This document shows, in pieces, positions 21,948 to 34,351 of a stretch of 64,000 nucleotides of DNA. The position numbers and the translations under genes were made by a program. Source of the stretch: Adiantum capillus-veneris (lineage: Eukaryota > Streptophyta > Polypodiopsida > Polypodiales > Pteridaceae); assembly GCA_014529385.2 (NCBI GenBank), contig CM043953.1:65116372-65180371 (forward strand), given 5' to 3'. Numbering within the stretch: position 1 is the stretch's first letter; each line of letters begins with the position of its first letter. The notes beneath the pieces are model-generated. The model had not been told where the DNA came from, searched no databases, and saw nothing but the letters and a program-made list of their open reading frames with translations.

Positions 21948-23538
21948 TGTCATAATAATCAATATCTAATTCTCCTAAATGATTTTCTCATATTAAACTG
22001 ATCATTTAATGTGGGGAAGTGCCAAGGGAGAAAAAGCTAGAATATTGGTTAAGCTAGCAGACCGGCCACAGTTGGGATCCAAAGGAGGGAAAATAGGGAT
22101 CCAAAGGGGGGGCCATCTGCAAAAGAGCCATGTGAAACAATGGGCCAAAAAGACCCTAAGGTTCAGCCCATTAAGACTTCCAAAATGCTAAGGTTCCAAA
22201 ATTCAAAGGTTGTGTCCAAAGGTCAACCCTAGGGAAAATTGGATGCTTAGTGTGTGCCCTAAAAAGTCTTTGCACATCCCTACATGGGAGGGGGCGAGCC
22301 CCAAAGCTAGGGGATGAGAGAGAAAGCCACACACACACACACAGGCTCCCTTTACACAAAGGGAATGAGGGACACATGTCAGCTCCCTAGGCCAGATGCC
22401 CACAAGGTGTGCCCAATTCCTATTGGAAGACCCTTGAAGTGGACCAATGAGAATTAAGCTAGAGTAAATCTAGTTTAATTAATTTAAAAACATTTAATAA
22501 AAGAAACCAATGAGAATTAAGTCTCCTAGAAGACTATTGGGCAGTCTCCCAAGGGGTCCAATGAGCATTCAGGAGCCCCATGGCTTGCCTGATTCCTATT
22601 GGCCAGGAGGCAAAGGGGTCCAATGAGAGTTTAGTTTAATTATTTAATTACCTAAAGCTCTCACAAAAGGGGAAAGGGGGACACATGTCAGAAGGCTATC
22701 ACTTATGCTGCTTAATTCCTATTGGCTTGACCTGGGGAGGTCCAATGAGGCAAAAGCCAGACCTAATTAGCAGCTAGGGCTCGCCCAAGAGAGAGGGGGG
22801 GCTGATTTTTGCTTGGCATTGACACACACACACTCACACTTGACCATGTGTGAAGGAAGAATCCTCTATCTCCTCCCAAGATTTAATGGAGAGCTCACCA
22901 CCTACTCCAAGCTTGTGAGATAGAAGCCTACATCAACACTCTCTTGGCATATGGATGCAAATCCAACCAAGAGCCAAGCTTCAATGCATGCTCATCTTCT
23001 CTACCAAGCTAATTACTAAGCTAAGCTATGCTAATATGAGTGATTATGTGAGGAGATGTACATCTTTCTCGTAAGATACTTCTTTTTCTTCTCAATCTAC
23101 TCTCATACCCTGCTAACTCTCACCATCTTCGAAGGTGTGTGAGGTCTTGGGTCTGAGAACGGGGATAATTCAAGTTGTGTTTGATTAAGTGTTTTGCTTG
23201 GTGTATGAAGCTTCCATCTTCATTGCACTAGCTAGTCTTGAAGGAACACAAAGAATTGTATTGTACAATGTCTCTCTTGATGGGAGAAACCATAATACAA
23301 AGCCTTTTGGAGGGGGGACCGGCTCCATGCAAATCCGGTCCTCAACTGTTGTCAATAGCTTAATTGCTCTCTCTTTTGAAAGTATTGTCGATGCTATCTA
23401 ACTAGGTGTTATGCTTTTTGTTGCTCTCTCCACCCAAGCACTCTTGTAATTCTCATTAGGAATCTATTCTAATGAAATGCCCACTATATTCATGCTAATT
23501 TCCGCTACACATAAGATTTTAGGCCATTAAATGTTACA
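21948..23538 (+). repeat. 5' LTR of the gypsy chromovirus
   Basis: Begins TGTCATAATAATCAATATC and ends AAATGTTACA, 1591 bp. Contains a CA microsatellite (22329-22343) and a 70-codon frame (23189-23401) kept in both LTRs because the LTRs are near-identical; I do not regard it as a gene. Confidence 0.97.
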
Positions 23539-23539
23539 T

Positions 23540-23551
23540 TGGTATCAGAGC
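23540..23551 (+). other. primer-binding site (initiator Met tRNA)
   Basis: TGGTATCAGAGC, complementary to the 3' end of plant initiator-Met tRNA, starts one base after the 5' LTR. An untranslated leader follows to 23955. Confidence 0.95.
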
Positions 23552-23955
23552 TCAAGGTTTCTCTTTTCTTGCTCAAGAAGGGAGGTCCTCAAGCTAGCTA
23601 CAAATGGTTGGTATTATTAATTGCCTGTGAGTAAGTAGAATAGGGATTTTTCAGCCTTGCAGTGCGCCTGCCTTTGTGCAGTTAACGGGGCATCACCGTC
23701 GAGAGCTATGGTCTTAATAGTGGAGTCCTACGGGGCTTGCCTACGGCTTAACCACTATTGAGCTATTAGAAGCTTGACAGGAGCCGGTGCTGTTTTGGTG
23801 TCGAAAGACCCTCTCTTCTATTCCTTGCAATTAATGGTATTCGAGCCGCGGGTACAGTAGCTTGAGTGCTTTTTCTAAAGGGGTAAAGAGGAGTAGCAAC
23901 TAGGGCTTGAAGTGCCAAAGTACACCTAAAAAGTTTACACCTAAAAGTTGTTAGA

Positions 23956-26900
23956 ATGGCTGACAATAGTAAAGAGAGTGAAATTAATGTTGATAACTTT
24001 GATTTTGCTCATGAGCAAGCTACTAATGATGCTTCAATGCTTGTTAACTATCTTGTTTCTAGGCTTCAACAAGCCATGGGCAATCCATCTCTCCAAAGTG
24101 AAGTGCAACGGCAGCTCCGTGCTCACGGGATTCTCCAAGCTCATCACCATGACGAGAGAACACCTAGGAAGCCTCCTTGTGAGACTACCAAAAGAGGTCT
24201 CTCTCCGATTCGGGAAGAAGAAGAGAATCCATATGAAGGGCTCAAGAACTTACTTCTTGATGATGCATCTCCTTCCCAAAGGAGAACTCAAGAGCCTCCA
24301 CCGAAGGAACGAGAAAGAAGCGAGTCTCCCGCCACCTCGACGGAGATGGCTCCACGAAGACGGCGGGCTAAACGCTCTCCATCACCACCAAAGCGGAGAA
24401 GACCATCACACTCTTCTCCACGCCATAATTCAAAGAGGGATGATAAAAAGCAAGAGAAGAAAAAGGCGAGAAAGAGGACACCCTCTTCTCCATCTTCTTC
24501 ATCCTCTTCCTCTTATGAAAGCTATGGTGAAGACGACAAAGATCAAGACAAGAAAAAGGCGAGAAAGAGGTCACCCTCTTCTCCACCTTCTTCAAATTCT
24601 TCATCTTCTGAAGAAAGTGATGGTGCAACTTTTGAACCATCAAAAAGAAGAGGCCATAGGAAATCCTATGCCGCATGGAAGAGGTCGTCCAAGCTGAAGA
24701 AATTCAAAGAGGGAGGGAAGAGCATCTCTTTCCTTACCTATGATGGCACCTTCGGTGCTACAGACAAAGTTTTGGCCTTTATCCAGCAATTCGATGCGGC
24801 GTTTGGAGATGAGGGCTTCACGGAGTCCTCTAAGCTACGCCATGTAGCTATGCACTTTCAAAAGTCCGCCAGACAATGGTGGTCTAGCCTACGAGCCAAC
24901 GGTGAAGCTCCACGAACATGGAAGGCTTTAAGAGCTTCCATTATGAAGCAGTTTTTGGCCACCGATGCCAAAGACAAAGTACTCACCGAATGGCGAAGCT
25001 TAAAGCTCTCTCCCAATGAATCCATCCACAAATATGTAGACAAGTTTTGGGACCTACAACTCAAAGCCACTGTCTTCAAAAAGTTGGATTTTGGAGAGCA
25101 AAAGCAACAATTTTGTGCGGGCTTAACCGAAGAAATGGCGGAGTATGTCAACTCCCAAAGGCCACGTACCATATCGGCGGTAATACACCATACTATGGTG
25201 GCCTCGCGAATCAATTTCCAAACGGGGGGTAAAAGAAATAATAAGCCCCCGGAAAACAAGGGTTCCAATGAGCCTAAGGGGAAGGACAATGTCCAAAAGT
25301 CTCCTAAGGGCACTTCCAACAAAGCTAAAGAGAAGGGAGTTTACAAAGGAAAGAATAAACTCTCTCCTGAAGAGCTTGAGCGTTATCGTAAAGATAACCG
25401 GTGTTTCAAGTGCGGCGAACAAGGGCATGCGTACCGCGCTTGTCCCCAAAAGAACAACCGCCAAGATCCTCCTAGAGCTTCTTTGGTTGAAATCCAAGAG
25501 GAGGAGATTCACCAAACTCACCACAAAGGATCTCCTCTATGCCATGCTTGGGGAAAGGTAAGAGAACATGATGCTTTTATTCTCTTTGACCCTGGTTCTA
25601 CTCACAATTTCATATCTATGGAGTTAGCCACCAAGCTAGGCATACAATCCTACGAGATGGGAGATATCCTACCCGCAGACAGTGCCTTCAAGGGGCAAGA
25701 AGCTTCAGTCACTCCCTTAATCGGGAAATTGAGGCTTCATGTCCAAGGCTATGTGGACAAAGAGGACTTCTTTATCTCTCCTCTCAAGCATGAGGATGTA
25801 ATCCTAGGGGCACCATGGTTTGACCGCCTGGCTGCCCATGTTAAATTTCCTGAAAGGAGAATCTCCTTTAAGTTCAGGGAAAAGGACATGTATATAGATG
25901 CTAAGGAGATGGGTAACACCATCCCCATTGTACATACACCAGCTTTCAACAAGTCAATAAAGAGCTCTATTTCCGTGTACATGATTTTTGTTAAAGATTC
26001 TCAAAATGAACCTAATGCTTTAGCAAAAGAAAATAAAAGCAACCAAAAGGAATTAGAGTTATCCAATTTTCTCAAGGGGTTTCAAGATGTCTTTATTGAC
26101 GACATCCCTTGTGAGCTACCTCCTAAACGAGGTAATGACGACCATGCAATTGAACTTCTTCCAGGAAGTTCACCGCCTAACAAACCTCCTTATAGAGTTT
26201 CTCAAGCTCAACAAGAGGAGATTATGCGGCAAGTGCATGAGTTAGTTGAGAAGGGCATGGTTAGGCCTAGCTCATCTCCATTTTGCTCACCTGTGCTATT
26301 AGTGCAAAAGAAAGACGGCACATATCGTATGTGTGTCGACTATAGAGCACTAAATAGGATCACTATCAAGAATAGGTTTCCCGTTCCACGGGTAGAAGAC
26401 CTATTTGATAAGCTACAAGGATCGACCTACTTCAGTAGGATTGACCTAAAAAGTGGCTATCATCAAATAAGGATAGTTGATCAAGACATTGTAAAGACCG
26501 CATTTCGTACTACATTTGGTCTTTACGAATACATTGTCATGCCTTTTGGCTTGACTAATGCACCAGCCACATTCAACCGCTTGATGGAGAAGCTGTTCAG
26601 GCCTCATCGAACCTTCACTGGAGTGTTCTTTGATGATATTATCATCTACTCTAATTCATTGGAGGAACACAAGCAACACCTCCAGGTAATATTTCAAGTT
26701 TTAAGAGAGAATAAACTTTATGTTAATCGAAAGAAAAGTGAATTTTTCTTGCAAGAGATTCAATATTTAGGTCACATTATCTCTCAAGATGGAATCCAAA
26801 TGGATCCATCCAAGTTAGAGGTAATAAAAGGATGGCCTAAACCAAGGAATCTTCATGAACTAAGAAGCTTTATAGGTATGTGTGCATACTATAGACGCTT

Positions 26901-28905
26901 CATAGAAAAGTTCTCACAAATTGCGGGACCATTACATGACCTAACAAAGAAAAATGTTAGGTATACGTGGTCTGCTAAGGAGAACAATGCTTTCGAAAAG
27001 CTTAAAGAAAAGCTTATCTCTCAACCTGTGCTTACACTACCGGATCTCTCAAAACCATTTGAGGTCCAATGTGATGCTTGTGGTGATTGCCTTGGGGCTG
27101 TTTTGCTCCAAGAAGGGCACGCCATAGGCTATGAGAGTCGAAGGCTCGACCCTGTTGAGCAAGCTCTAGGCATATACGAAAAAGAACTCCTTGCAGTTCT
27201 ACATGCCTTAGACTCATGGAAGCACTATTTATTGGGGACTCCTTTCATTCTGCGAACGGATCACCAAAGTCTTAAGTACTTCATGACGCAGACCAAGCTC
27301 TCCGACAAACAAATGAGGTGGGCAAATTTCCTTTCGCAATTTCATTTTCATATTGCTCACATTGCTGGCAAGCATAATCAAGTAGCCGATGCACTCTCAA
27401 GACGACCGAGAGTGAATGCGGTTTCCATAGCAACTCACAATGATCTATCTTCAATGATAGATGAGTATGCTATTGATCCCGATTTTAGAGATGTGATTTC
27501 AGCCCTTGCATTAGGGAAGAAAGAAGAACCATTTACTTTACAAGATGGTTATCTTCTCTATGGCAATAGACTATGCGTTACTAACTCACTACGTGAGAAA
27601 GTAATGTATGAATCTCATGCTCCCCCATATGCGGGGCATAGAGGGATTCAGTCTACCCTAAAGGGAATTGAAACATATTTCTATTGGCCTACCATGAAAG
27701 TGAACATACACGAGTATGTTTCCAAATGTGTGGTATGTCAAAAGACAAAATTTGATAGAGGGAAGCAACTTGGATTGCTTCAACCCTTGCCAATCCCTAA
27801 TTCACCATGGGAGAGCATATCCATGGATTTTATCTTTGGATTGCCTAAGTCTATCCATGGGAATACGGGAATATGGACGATAGTAGACAGGTTCAGTAAA
27901 CAAGCTCATTTTATACCTGTCAAAAAGACTATCAAAGCCCATCAAATGGCAACCCTCTTCATTTCACAAATTTTCAAGTACCATGGCTTGCCAATGTCCA
28001 TAGTGTCGGATAGAGATCCTAGAATGACCAGTAATTTCTGGAAGGGTCTCTTTGAGAATTTAGGAACAAGGCTAAACTTCTCTTCGGCCTATCATCCACA
28101 AACTGATGGCCAAAGTGAAATAGCTAACCTAACCATTCTCGATCTACTAAAAGCCTATGTAACGGAAGTAGATCAAAGATCCCAATGGGAGAAGTACTTA
28201 CCCTTAGTAGAGTATGCTTACAATAACACTGTACATACTTCCACAGGAAAAGCACCTTTCGAGGTAATTGAGGGAAGATCAAAAAGTCCCTTGCTACTTA
28301 AGGTACATGGGAAGATCTTCGCTGCAGATGAGTATAGCCGAGACCTACAAGAATCTTTCCAAAAGATTAAGGATGCTATCTCTATCTCACAGCAAAGGCA
28401 AAAGGCTGCTGCTGACAAGCACAGAAGAGCCCAAGCCTTTAAAGAAAACGATTGGGTCTTGTTAAAGTTTCCCAAGGCTCGATTAAGGCACACGACGGGC
28501 AAGAATCCTACGGGCCACCAAAAGTACTATGCTAAACTAGCAAAAAGGTACTATGGTCCCTTCCAGATTCTTAGGCCAATCAATGAGATGGCCTATCAAC
28601 TTAAGTTGCCCAATCATTGGCTCATACACAATGCTTTTCATGTGAGCCTATTAAAGCCTTACAAAGGAGAGCCACCTCAAGAACCAACTATTGAAGACCC
28701 ACCGGAGATCGAGGACCACGAGGAGGTGCTGCAGCCCGAGTCCATTCTCCGACATGAAGACAAGGTATTAAGAGGCGGTAAGACTATCCGACGATATCTT
28801 ATTAAGTTTAAGAATTATCCTTTTGAAGATGCTAGATGGATGCAAGGCATACAATTAAAGGATAACCTAAACCTTGTCAATGCTTACAATGCTTCCCAAG
28901 AGTAA
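23956..28905 (+). CDS. Ty3/gypsy gag-pol polyprotein with chromodomain
   Basis: An uninterrupted frame of 1649 codons from the ATG at 23956. Order: a low-complexity Arg/Ser/Lys-rich N-terminus (about residues 90-240), gag (about 255-430), zinc knuckle CFKCGEQGHAYRAC (about 486), protease with FDPGSTHNFIS (about 540), RT with VDYRALNRITIKN, MPFGLTNAPATFNRL and FFDDIIIYS (about 895), RNase H (DACGDCLGAVL to VADALSRR), and integrase with an HHCC zinc finger (HRGIQSTLKG, CVVCQKTK) and DDE residues in SMDFIFGLP and VSDRDPRMTSNFW. It ends in a chromodomain-like segment (RRYLIKFKNYPFEDARW). All catalytic motifs look intact, so the element may be autonomous. The chromodomain places it in the chromovirus group. 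Confidence 0.95.
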   Translation: MADNSKESEINVDNFDFAHEQATNDASMLVNYLVSRLQQAMGNPSLQSEVQRQLRAHGILQAHHHDERTPRKPPCETTKRGLSPIREEEENPYEGLKNLLLDDASPSQRRTQEPPPKERERSESPATSTEMAPRRRRAKRSPSPPKRRRPSHSSPRHNSKRDDKKQEKKKARKRTPSSPSSSSSSSYESYGEDDKDQDKKKARKRSPSSPPSSNSSSSEESDGATFEPSKRRGHRKSYAAWKRSSKLKKFKEGGKSISFLTYDGTFGATDKVLAFIQQFDAAFGDEGFTESSKLRHVAMHFQKSARQWWSSLRANGEAPRTWKALRASIMKQFLATDAKDKVLTEWRSLKLSPNESIHKYVDKFWDLQLKATVFKKLDFGEQKQQFCAGLTEEMAEYVNSQRPRTISAVIHHTMVASRINFQTGGKRNNKPPENKGSNEPKGKDNVQKSPKGTSNKAKEKGVYKGKNKLSPEELERYRKDNRCFKCGEQGHAYRACPQKNNRQDPPRASLVEIQEEEIHQTHHKGSPLCHAWGKVREHDAFILFDPGSTHNFISMELATKLGIQSYEMGDILPADSAFKGQEASVTPLIGKLRLHVQGYVDKEDFFISPLKHEDVILGAPWFDRLAAHVKFPERRISFKFREKDMYIDAKEMGNTIPIVHTPAFNKSIKSSISVYMIFVKDSQNEPNALAKENKSNQKELELSNFLKGFQDVFIDDIPCELPPKRGNDDHAIELLPGSSPPNKPPYRVSQAQQEEIMRQVHELVEKGMVRPSSSPFCSPVLLVQKKDGTYRMCVDYRALNRITIKNRFPVPRVEDLFDKLQGSTYFSRIDLKSGYHQIRIVDQDIVKTAFRTTFGLYEYIVMPFGLTNAPATFNRLMEKLFRPHRTFTGVFFDDIIIYSNSLEEHKQHLQVIFQVLRENKLYVNRKKSEFFLQEIQYLGHIISQDGIQMDPSKLEVIKGWPKPRNLHELRSFIGMCAYYRRFIEKFSQIAGPLHDLTKKNVRYTWSAKENNAFEKLKEKLISQPVLTLPDLSKPFEVQCDACGDCLGAVLLQEGHAIGYESRRLDPVEQALGIYEKELLAVLHALDSWKHYLLGTPFILRTDHQSLKYFMTQTKLSDKQMRWANFLSQFHFHIAHIAGKHNQVADALSRRPRVNAVSIATHNDLSSMIDEYAIDPDFRDVISALALGKKEEPFTLQDGYLLYGNRLCVTNSLREKVMYESHAPPYAGHRGIQSTLKGIETYFYWPTMKVNIHEYVSKCVVCQKTKFDRGKQLGLLQPLPIPNSPWESISMDFIFGLPKSIHGNTGIWTIVDRFSKQAHFIPVKKTIKAHQMATLFISQIFKYHGLPMSIVSDRDPRMTSNFWKGLFENLGTRLNFSSAYHPQTDGQSEIANLTILDLLKAYVTEVDQRSQWEKYLPLVEYAYNNTVHTSTGKAPFEVIEGRSKSPLLLKVHGKIFAADEYSRDLQESFQKIKDAISISQQRQKAAADKHRRAQAFKENDWVLLKFPKARLRHTTGKNPTGHQKYYAKLAKRYYGPFQILRPINEMAYQLKLPNHWLIHNAFHVSLLKPYKGEPPQEPTIEDPPEIEDHEEVLQPESILRHEDKVLRGGKTIRRYLIKFKNYPFEDARWMQGIQLKDNLNLVNAYNASQE

Positions 28906-29249
28906 GCAAATGTACAAAATGTTAAAAATGAACAAAAAATTTTGTCTTATAAGACTCTCTTTTTCTTTATTTGTGCACAAAAATGAAGTAGTATGCATGC
29001 TTAGATCAAGTTTGCGGAGACGACGTCTCCCAAACACCAAGTAGAGCTTGTCACTCTACTATGGAAGACTGATAGGACTAATGTGCAGACATGCTTGCGG
29101 CAGCCTCAGGCTCTCAAGCGCCAAATGGACTAGTCATCCATTATGGAATGATGTCGTAGGGTAACATAGGGATCCTCTACCCGCTAAGAAAAGGACTCAT
29201 GCATATGCTTTATCTTCTCTACACCATAGTCGAGGACGACTATGATTTC

Positions 29250-29262
29250 AAGAGAGAGGTAA
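29250..29262 (+). other. polypurine tract of the gypsy chromovirus
   Basis: AAGAGAGAGGTAA sits immediately before the TG of the 3' LTR. Confidence 0.8.
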
Positions 29263-30852
29263 TGTCATAATAATCAATATCTAATTCTCCTAAATGATTT
29301 TCTCATATTAAACTGATCATTTAATGTGGGGAAGTGCCAAGGGAGAAAAAGCTAGAATATTGGTTAAGCTAGCAGACCGGCCACAGTAGGGATCCAAAGG
29401 AGGGAAAATAGGGATCCAAAGGGGGGGCCATCTGCAAAAGAGCCATGTGAAACAATGGGCCAAAAAGACCCTAAGGTTCAGCCCATTAAGACTTCCAAAA
29501 TGCTAAGGTTCCAAAATTCAAAGGTTGTGTCCAAAGGTCAACCCTAGGGAAAATTGGATGCTTAGTGTGTGCCCTAAAAAGTCTTTGCACATCCCTACAT
29601 GGGAGGGGGCGAGCCCCAAAGCTAGGGGATGAGAGAGAAAGCCACACACACACACACACAGGCTCCCTTTACACAAAGGGAATGAGGGACACATGTCAGC
29701 TCCCTAGGCCAGATGCCCACAAGGTGTGCCCAATTCCTATTGGAAGACCCTTGAAGTGGACCAATGAGAATTAAGCTAGAGTAAATCTAGTTTAATTAAT
29801 TTAAAAACATTTAATAAAAGAAACCAATGAGAATTAAGTCTCCTAGAAGACTATTGGGCAGTCTCCCAAGGGGTCCAATGAGCATTCAGGAGCCCCATGG
29901 CTTGCCTGATTCCTATTGGCCAGGAGGCAAAGGGGTCCAATGAGAGTTTAGTTTAATTATTTAATTACCTAAAGCTCTCACAAAAGGGGAAAGGGGGACA
30001 CATGTCAGAAGGCTATCACTGCTGCTTAATTCCTATTGGCTTGACCTGGGGAGGTCCAATGAGGCAAAAGCCAGACCTAATTAGCAGCTAGGGCTCGCCC
30101 AAGAGAGAGGGGGGGCTGATTTTTGCTTGGCATTGACACACACACACTCACACTTGACCATGTGTGAAGGAAGAATCCTCTATCTCCTCCCAAGCTTTAA
30201 TGGAGAGCTCATCACCTACTCCAAGCTTGTGAGATAGAAGCCTACATCAACACTCTCTTGGCATATGGATGCAAATCCAACCAAGAGCCAAGCTTCAATG
30301 CATGATCATCTTCTCTACCATGCTAATTACTAAGCTAAGCTATGCTAATATGAGTGATTATGTGAGGAGATGTACATCTTTCTCGTAAGATACTTCTTTT
30401 TCTTCTCAATCTACTCTCATACCCTGCTAGCTCTCACCATCTTCGAAGGTGTGTGAGGTCTTGGGTCTGAGAACGGGGATAATTCAAGTTGTGTTTGATT
30501 AAGTGTTTTGCTTGGTGTATGAAGCTTCCATCTTCATTGCACTAGCTAGTCTTGAAGGAACACAAAGAATTGTATTGTACAATGTCTCTCTTGATGGGAG
30601 AAACCATAATACAAAGCCTTTTGGAGGGGGGACCGGCTCCATGCAGATCCGGTCCTCAACTGTTGTCAATAGCTTAATTGCTCTCTCTTTTGAAAGTATT
30701 GTCGATGCTATCTAACTAGGTGTTATGCTTTTTGTTGCTCTCTCCACCCAAGCACTCTTGTAATTCTCATTAGGAATCTATTCTAATGAAATGCCCACTA
30801 TATTCATGCTAATTTCCGCTACACATAAGATTTTAGGCCATTAAATGTTACA
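29263..30852 (+). repeat. 3' LTR of the gypsy chromovirus
   Basis: 1590 bp, near-identical to the 5' LTR. Visible differences include GGATCC context changes, a longer CA run and loss of three bases near 30020. Confidence 0.97.
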
Positions 30853-30857
30853 CTCAA
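30853..30857. repeat. target-site duplication CTCAA (right)
   Basis: Matches 21943-21947. Confidence 0.95.
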
Positions 30858-31048
30858 ACTTCAAGGTTGTTGAGCGGACCACTTCAGAGAGCAAGGCTTG
30901 CAAGCGCCACTCATCTCGCAAGGTTGTTGTAATCTTGTCTAATGTGAGGGCATCCACTACACACACCAATTGTGTGCGTAATCTCTTTTTTAATTGCACT
31001 GCTTGTTCGGGAAGCATTCTACCTACAACCATTCAAATGGCATTATGA
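30858..31048 (-). pseudogene. kinase-family gene 2, 5' part (N-terminal region)
   Basis: The minus strand encodes VGRMLPEQAVQLKKRLRTQL, then VVDALTLDKITTTLRDEWRL and QALLSEVVRSTTLKFE. Copy 3 has VGKMDPSATSMIEFKKKIRQ, then IVSALDPDDIVQIVADESRL and QSLYSEIAHKM in the same order. Its reading frame ends exactly at the CTCAA duplication and continues in frame with the part starting at 21947 once the gypsy element and one duplication are discounted. Upstream of about 31050 stops appear in this frame, so the true start or an upstream exon is not resolved. Confidence 0.7.
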
Positions 31049-31540
31049 TGTATTGGCGAGAGCATTTATCACTTCACAGCTTAAAAGGGGAGCTAGATTT
31101 CTTGCAGCAATGACAGGTATTGTATTGACAAGGAGGAGGGAATGGAAATCGATAAATTAGTGTATATAAATGAATTCTATAAATGACATCAAATAGTTGA
31201 TAAAGCAGTGCAATATGTTTGGGCAAGATCCATGCTCGTAACCTAGGATGGGCCCTCCACGTACAAACTAATAGAAAGTGCAATTTTTTCACATTGGATG
31301 GCGTGCTAAGGGTAACAACTAATGGGAATTGTGCTCCTACAATGGGAACTAACGGAAAGTGGCTCAGCTAGGCCTGACGACATGGGGGGGTCAAAATGAT
31401 AGCCAATGTTGTAGAACGGGATCGGATCTTTGTAGTCGACAAGTTAAACAATGGAATTCTATAACTAATTGCAACATTATAGTTTAAAATTGGGGTGTGT
31501 ACAAAGCACGCAATCACCACAATGTGTTTGGATGGGAGAC
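31049..31540. other. no gene supported
   Basis: Upstream side of kinase gene 2. Only short frames; no TATA box or splice acceptor that I would defend. Confidence 0.4.
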
Positions 31541-32852
31541 AACGACATTTGCAATCGAGAGGACGATTGGTGTCGACGCAATCATGCTTTTGGTGTGTGG
31601 TAAATTTTATAGCTAAAGACGGGGATGTACACAAATGAGAGATGACGACATTTGCAATCGATAAGACAGTTGATGTCAAAGTGATCAGGTTTTCAAGTGT
31701 CATATAGGTCTCTATATTTACGCCACAGCAGAACTAAGGTCAATTTTATAGTTTAAGACGAGGACGTGCACAAATGAGATGGTGACTATAGTGTGTGAAT
31801 GGGAGAGCACAACATTTGCAATCGAGAGGACGATTGACGTCGAACTGATCACGCTTTTGGAGAGTCATACAGTCCTTCACATCTACCCAACAACATAAGT
31901 AAAATTCAATTTTCTTCTTAATACCCTAAATCGAATATATAGAAAAAATAATTCAGGTTTTTTCTTAATACCCTAAATTGATATGTACAGAAAAACAACC
32001 TCTAAACTTGGAACGATAAATGGATAATACTAAACAATATACTAGCAATCAGTCGATCCCTGGATTTTCAACAACAATGTCATAGTACTGCATAATAGGT
32101 GAGCAACTTCGATCACTAAAAAATCACCGACTAATGACAGAGCGTTAAGGAAATATGTTTCTCAATAAAAAAGGCAATGCAGAAGTTTTACGTTGATTGA
32201 CAGCATGGAATTACTTGTTGTAGTAAACCGTACAATACAGCAACATGCACGTGGACGCACACAAATGGAAGATGACAACATTTGCAATCAATAAGACAAT
32301 TGATGTCGACGTGATCAGGCTTTTGGAGTGTCATATAGGTCTCTATATTTACACCACAACAGAAGTAAATTCAATTTTACAGTTTGAGACGGGGGCGTGC
32401 ACAAATGAGATGATGCCTATAGTGTGTGAATGGGAGAGCACGACATTTGCAATCAAGAGGACGATTGATGTCGAAGTGATCAAGCTTTTGGAGAGTCATA
32501 CAGTCCTTCACATCTACCCAACAACAGAAATAAAATTCGGTTTTCTTCTTAATACGCTAAATTGATATGTACACAAAAAAATTGATATGTACACAAGAAA
32601 ATGACCTCTAAACTTGGAACGATAAATTGATGATAGTAAACAATATACTAGAAATCAATTGATCCCTGGATTTTTAACAAAAACATCATAGTACTGCATA
32701 ATAGATGAGCAACCTTCATCACTAAATCACCAACTAATGACAGTGTTAAGGAAATATGGTTTCCCAATAAAATAGTCAATGCAGAAGTTTTGTGTTAATT
32801 GACAACATGGAATTATTTGTTGCAGTAAACCGCACAATACAGCATCATGCAC
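31541..32852. repeat. about 605-bp tandem segmental duplication with internal repeats
   Basis: Unit 1 (about 31640-32247) and unit 2 (about 32248-32852) match over their whole length with moderate divergence. Within each unit a phrase of the type GACATTTGCAATCGAGAGGA recurs about every 160-170 bp (near 31550, 31646, 31810, 32277, 32450). In unit 2 it is translated in one open plus-strand frame (32245-32565) as two similar peptides: TTFAINKTIDVDVIRLLECH and TTFAIKRTIDVEVIKLLESH. In unit 1 the frame is broken. The peptide is not one I recognise. Confidence 0.8.
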
Positions 32853-33089
32853 GTGCAAAATGCTAGTGTTTTTTGAGCAAACATCGTGCACAGAATATTG
32901 TTGTGGTGTGGGAAAAAAACCATACATAAGTATGGTGTGGAGTTGGCACAATTCTCCACATTTTTTATAATACCGTAAGGAATGTGCCTTTCCCCCGCCA
33001 CTTTTATCTCCTCCAGTGTTGAAGGGGGACTTATGCTTTTCCTCTAGTGTTAGAGGGGCTAGTTTTTTTAGTAAAATCTTTTTTTTTAA

Positions 33090-34227
<1,138 letters not shown>

Positions 34228-34351
34228 TAAAGTAATTATAATCTGTAGCGTAGGAAAAACCTGAAGATCATAGATATACCTACACATACGCTCTTGCTCT
34301 TGCTTCCACTGCACTTGGCTTCCATTTCCGAAAGTCCTCAGAGAGGCTATA

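Larger units (their letters stand above)
21948..30852 (+). mobile_element. complete Ty3/gypsy chromovirus, 8.9 kb
   Basis: Both LTRs, primer-binding site, polypurine tract, an uninterrupted polyprotein and a perfect 5-bp target duplication are present. By eye the LTRs differ at about eight substitutions and two small indels over 1.59 kb (roughly 0.5%), so the insertion is recent. It sits inside kinase-family gene 2, in the opposite transcriptional sense. Confidence 0.97.

Noticed and set aside
23189-23401. A 70-codon frame identical in position in both LTRs of the gypsy chromovirus (also 30503-30715)
   Set aside because: Conservation is explained by recent LTR identity; no start context, domain or composition supports a gene.
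24368-25524. Frames overlapping the chromovirus polyprotein, including a 249-codon Lys/Arg-rich one starting at 23948
   Set aside because: They run through the low-complexity Arg/Ser/Lys-rich N-terminus of gag in other frames; the 1649-codon frame has all the domains.
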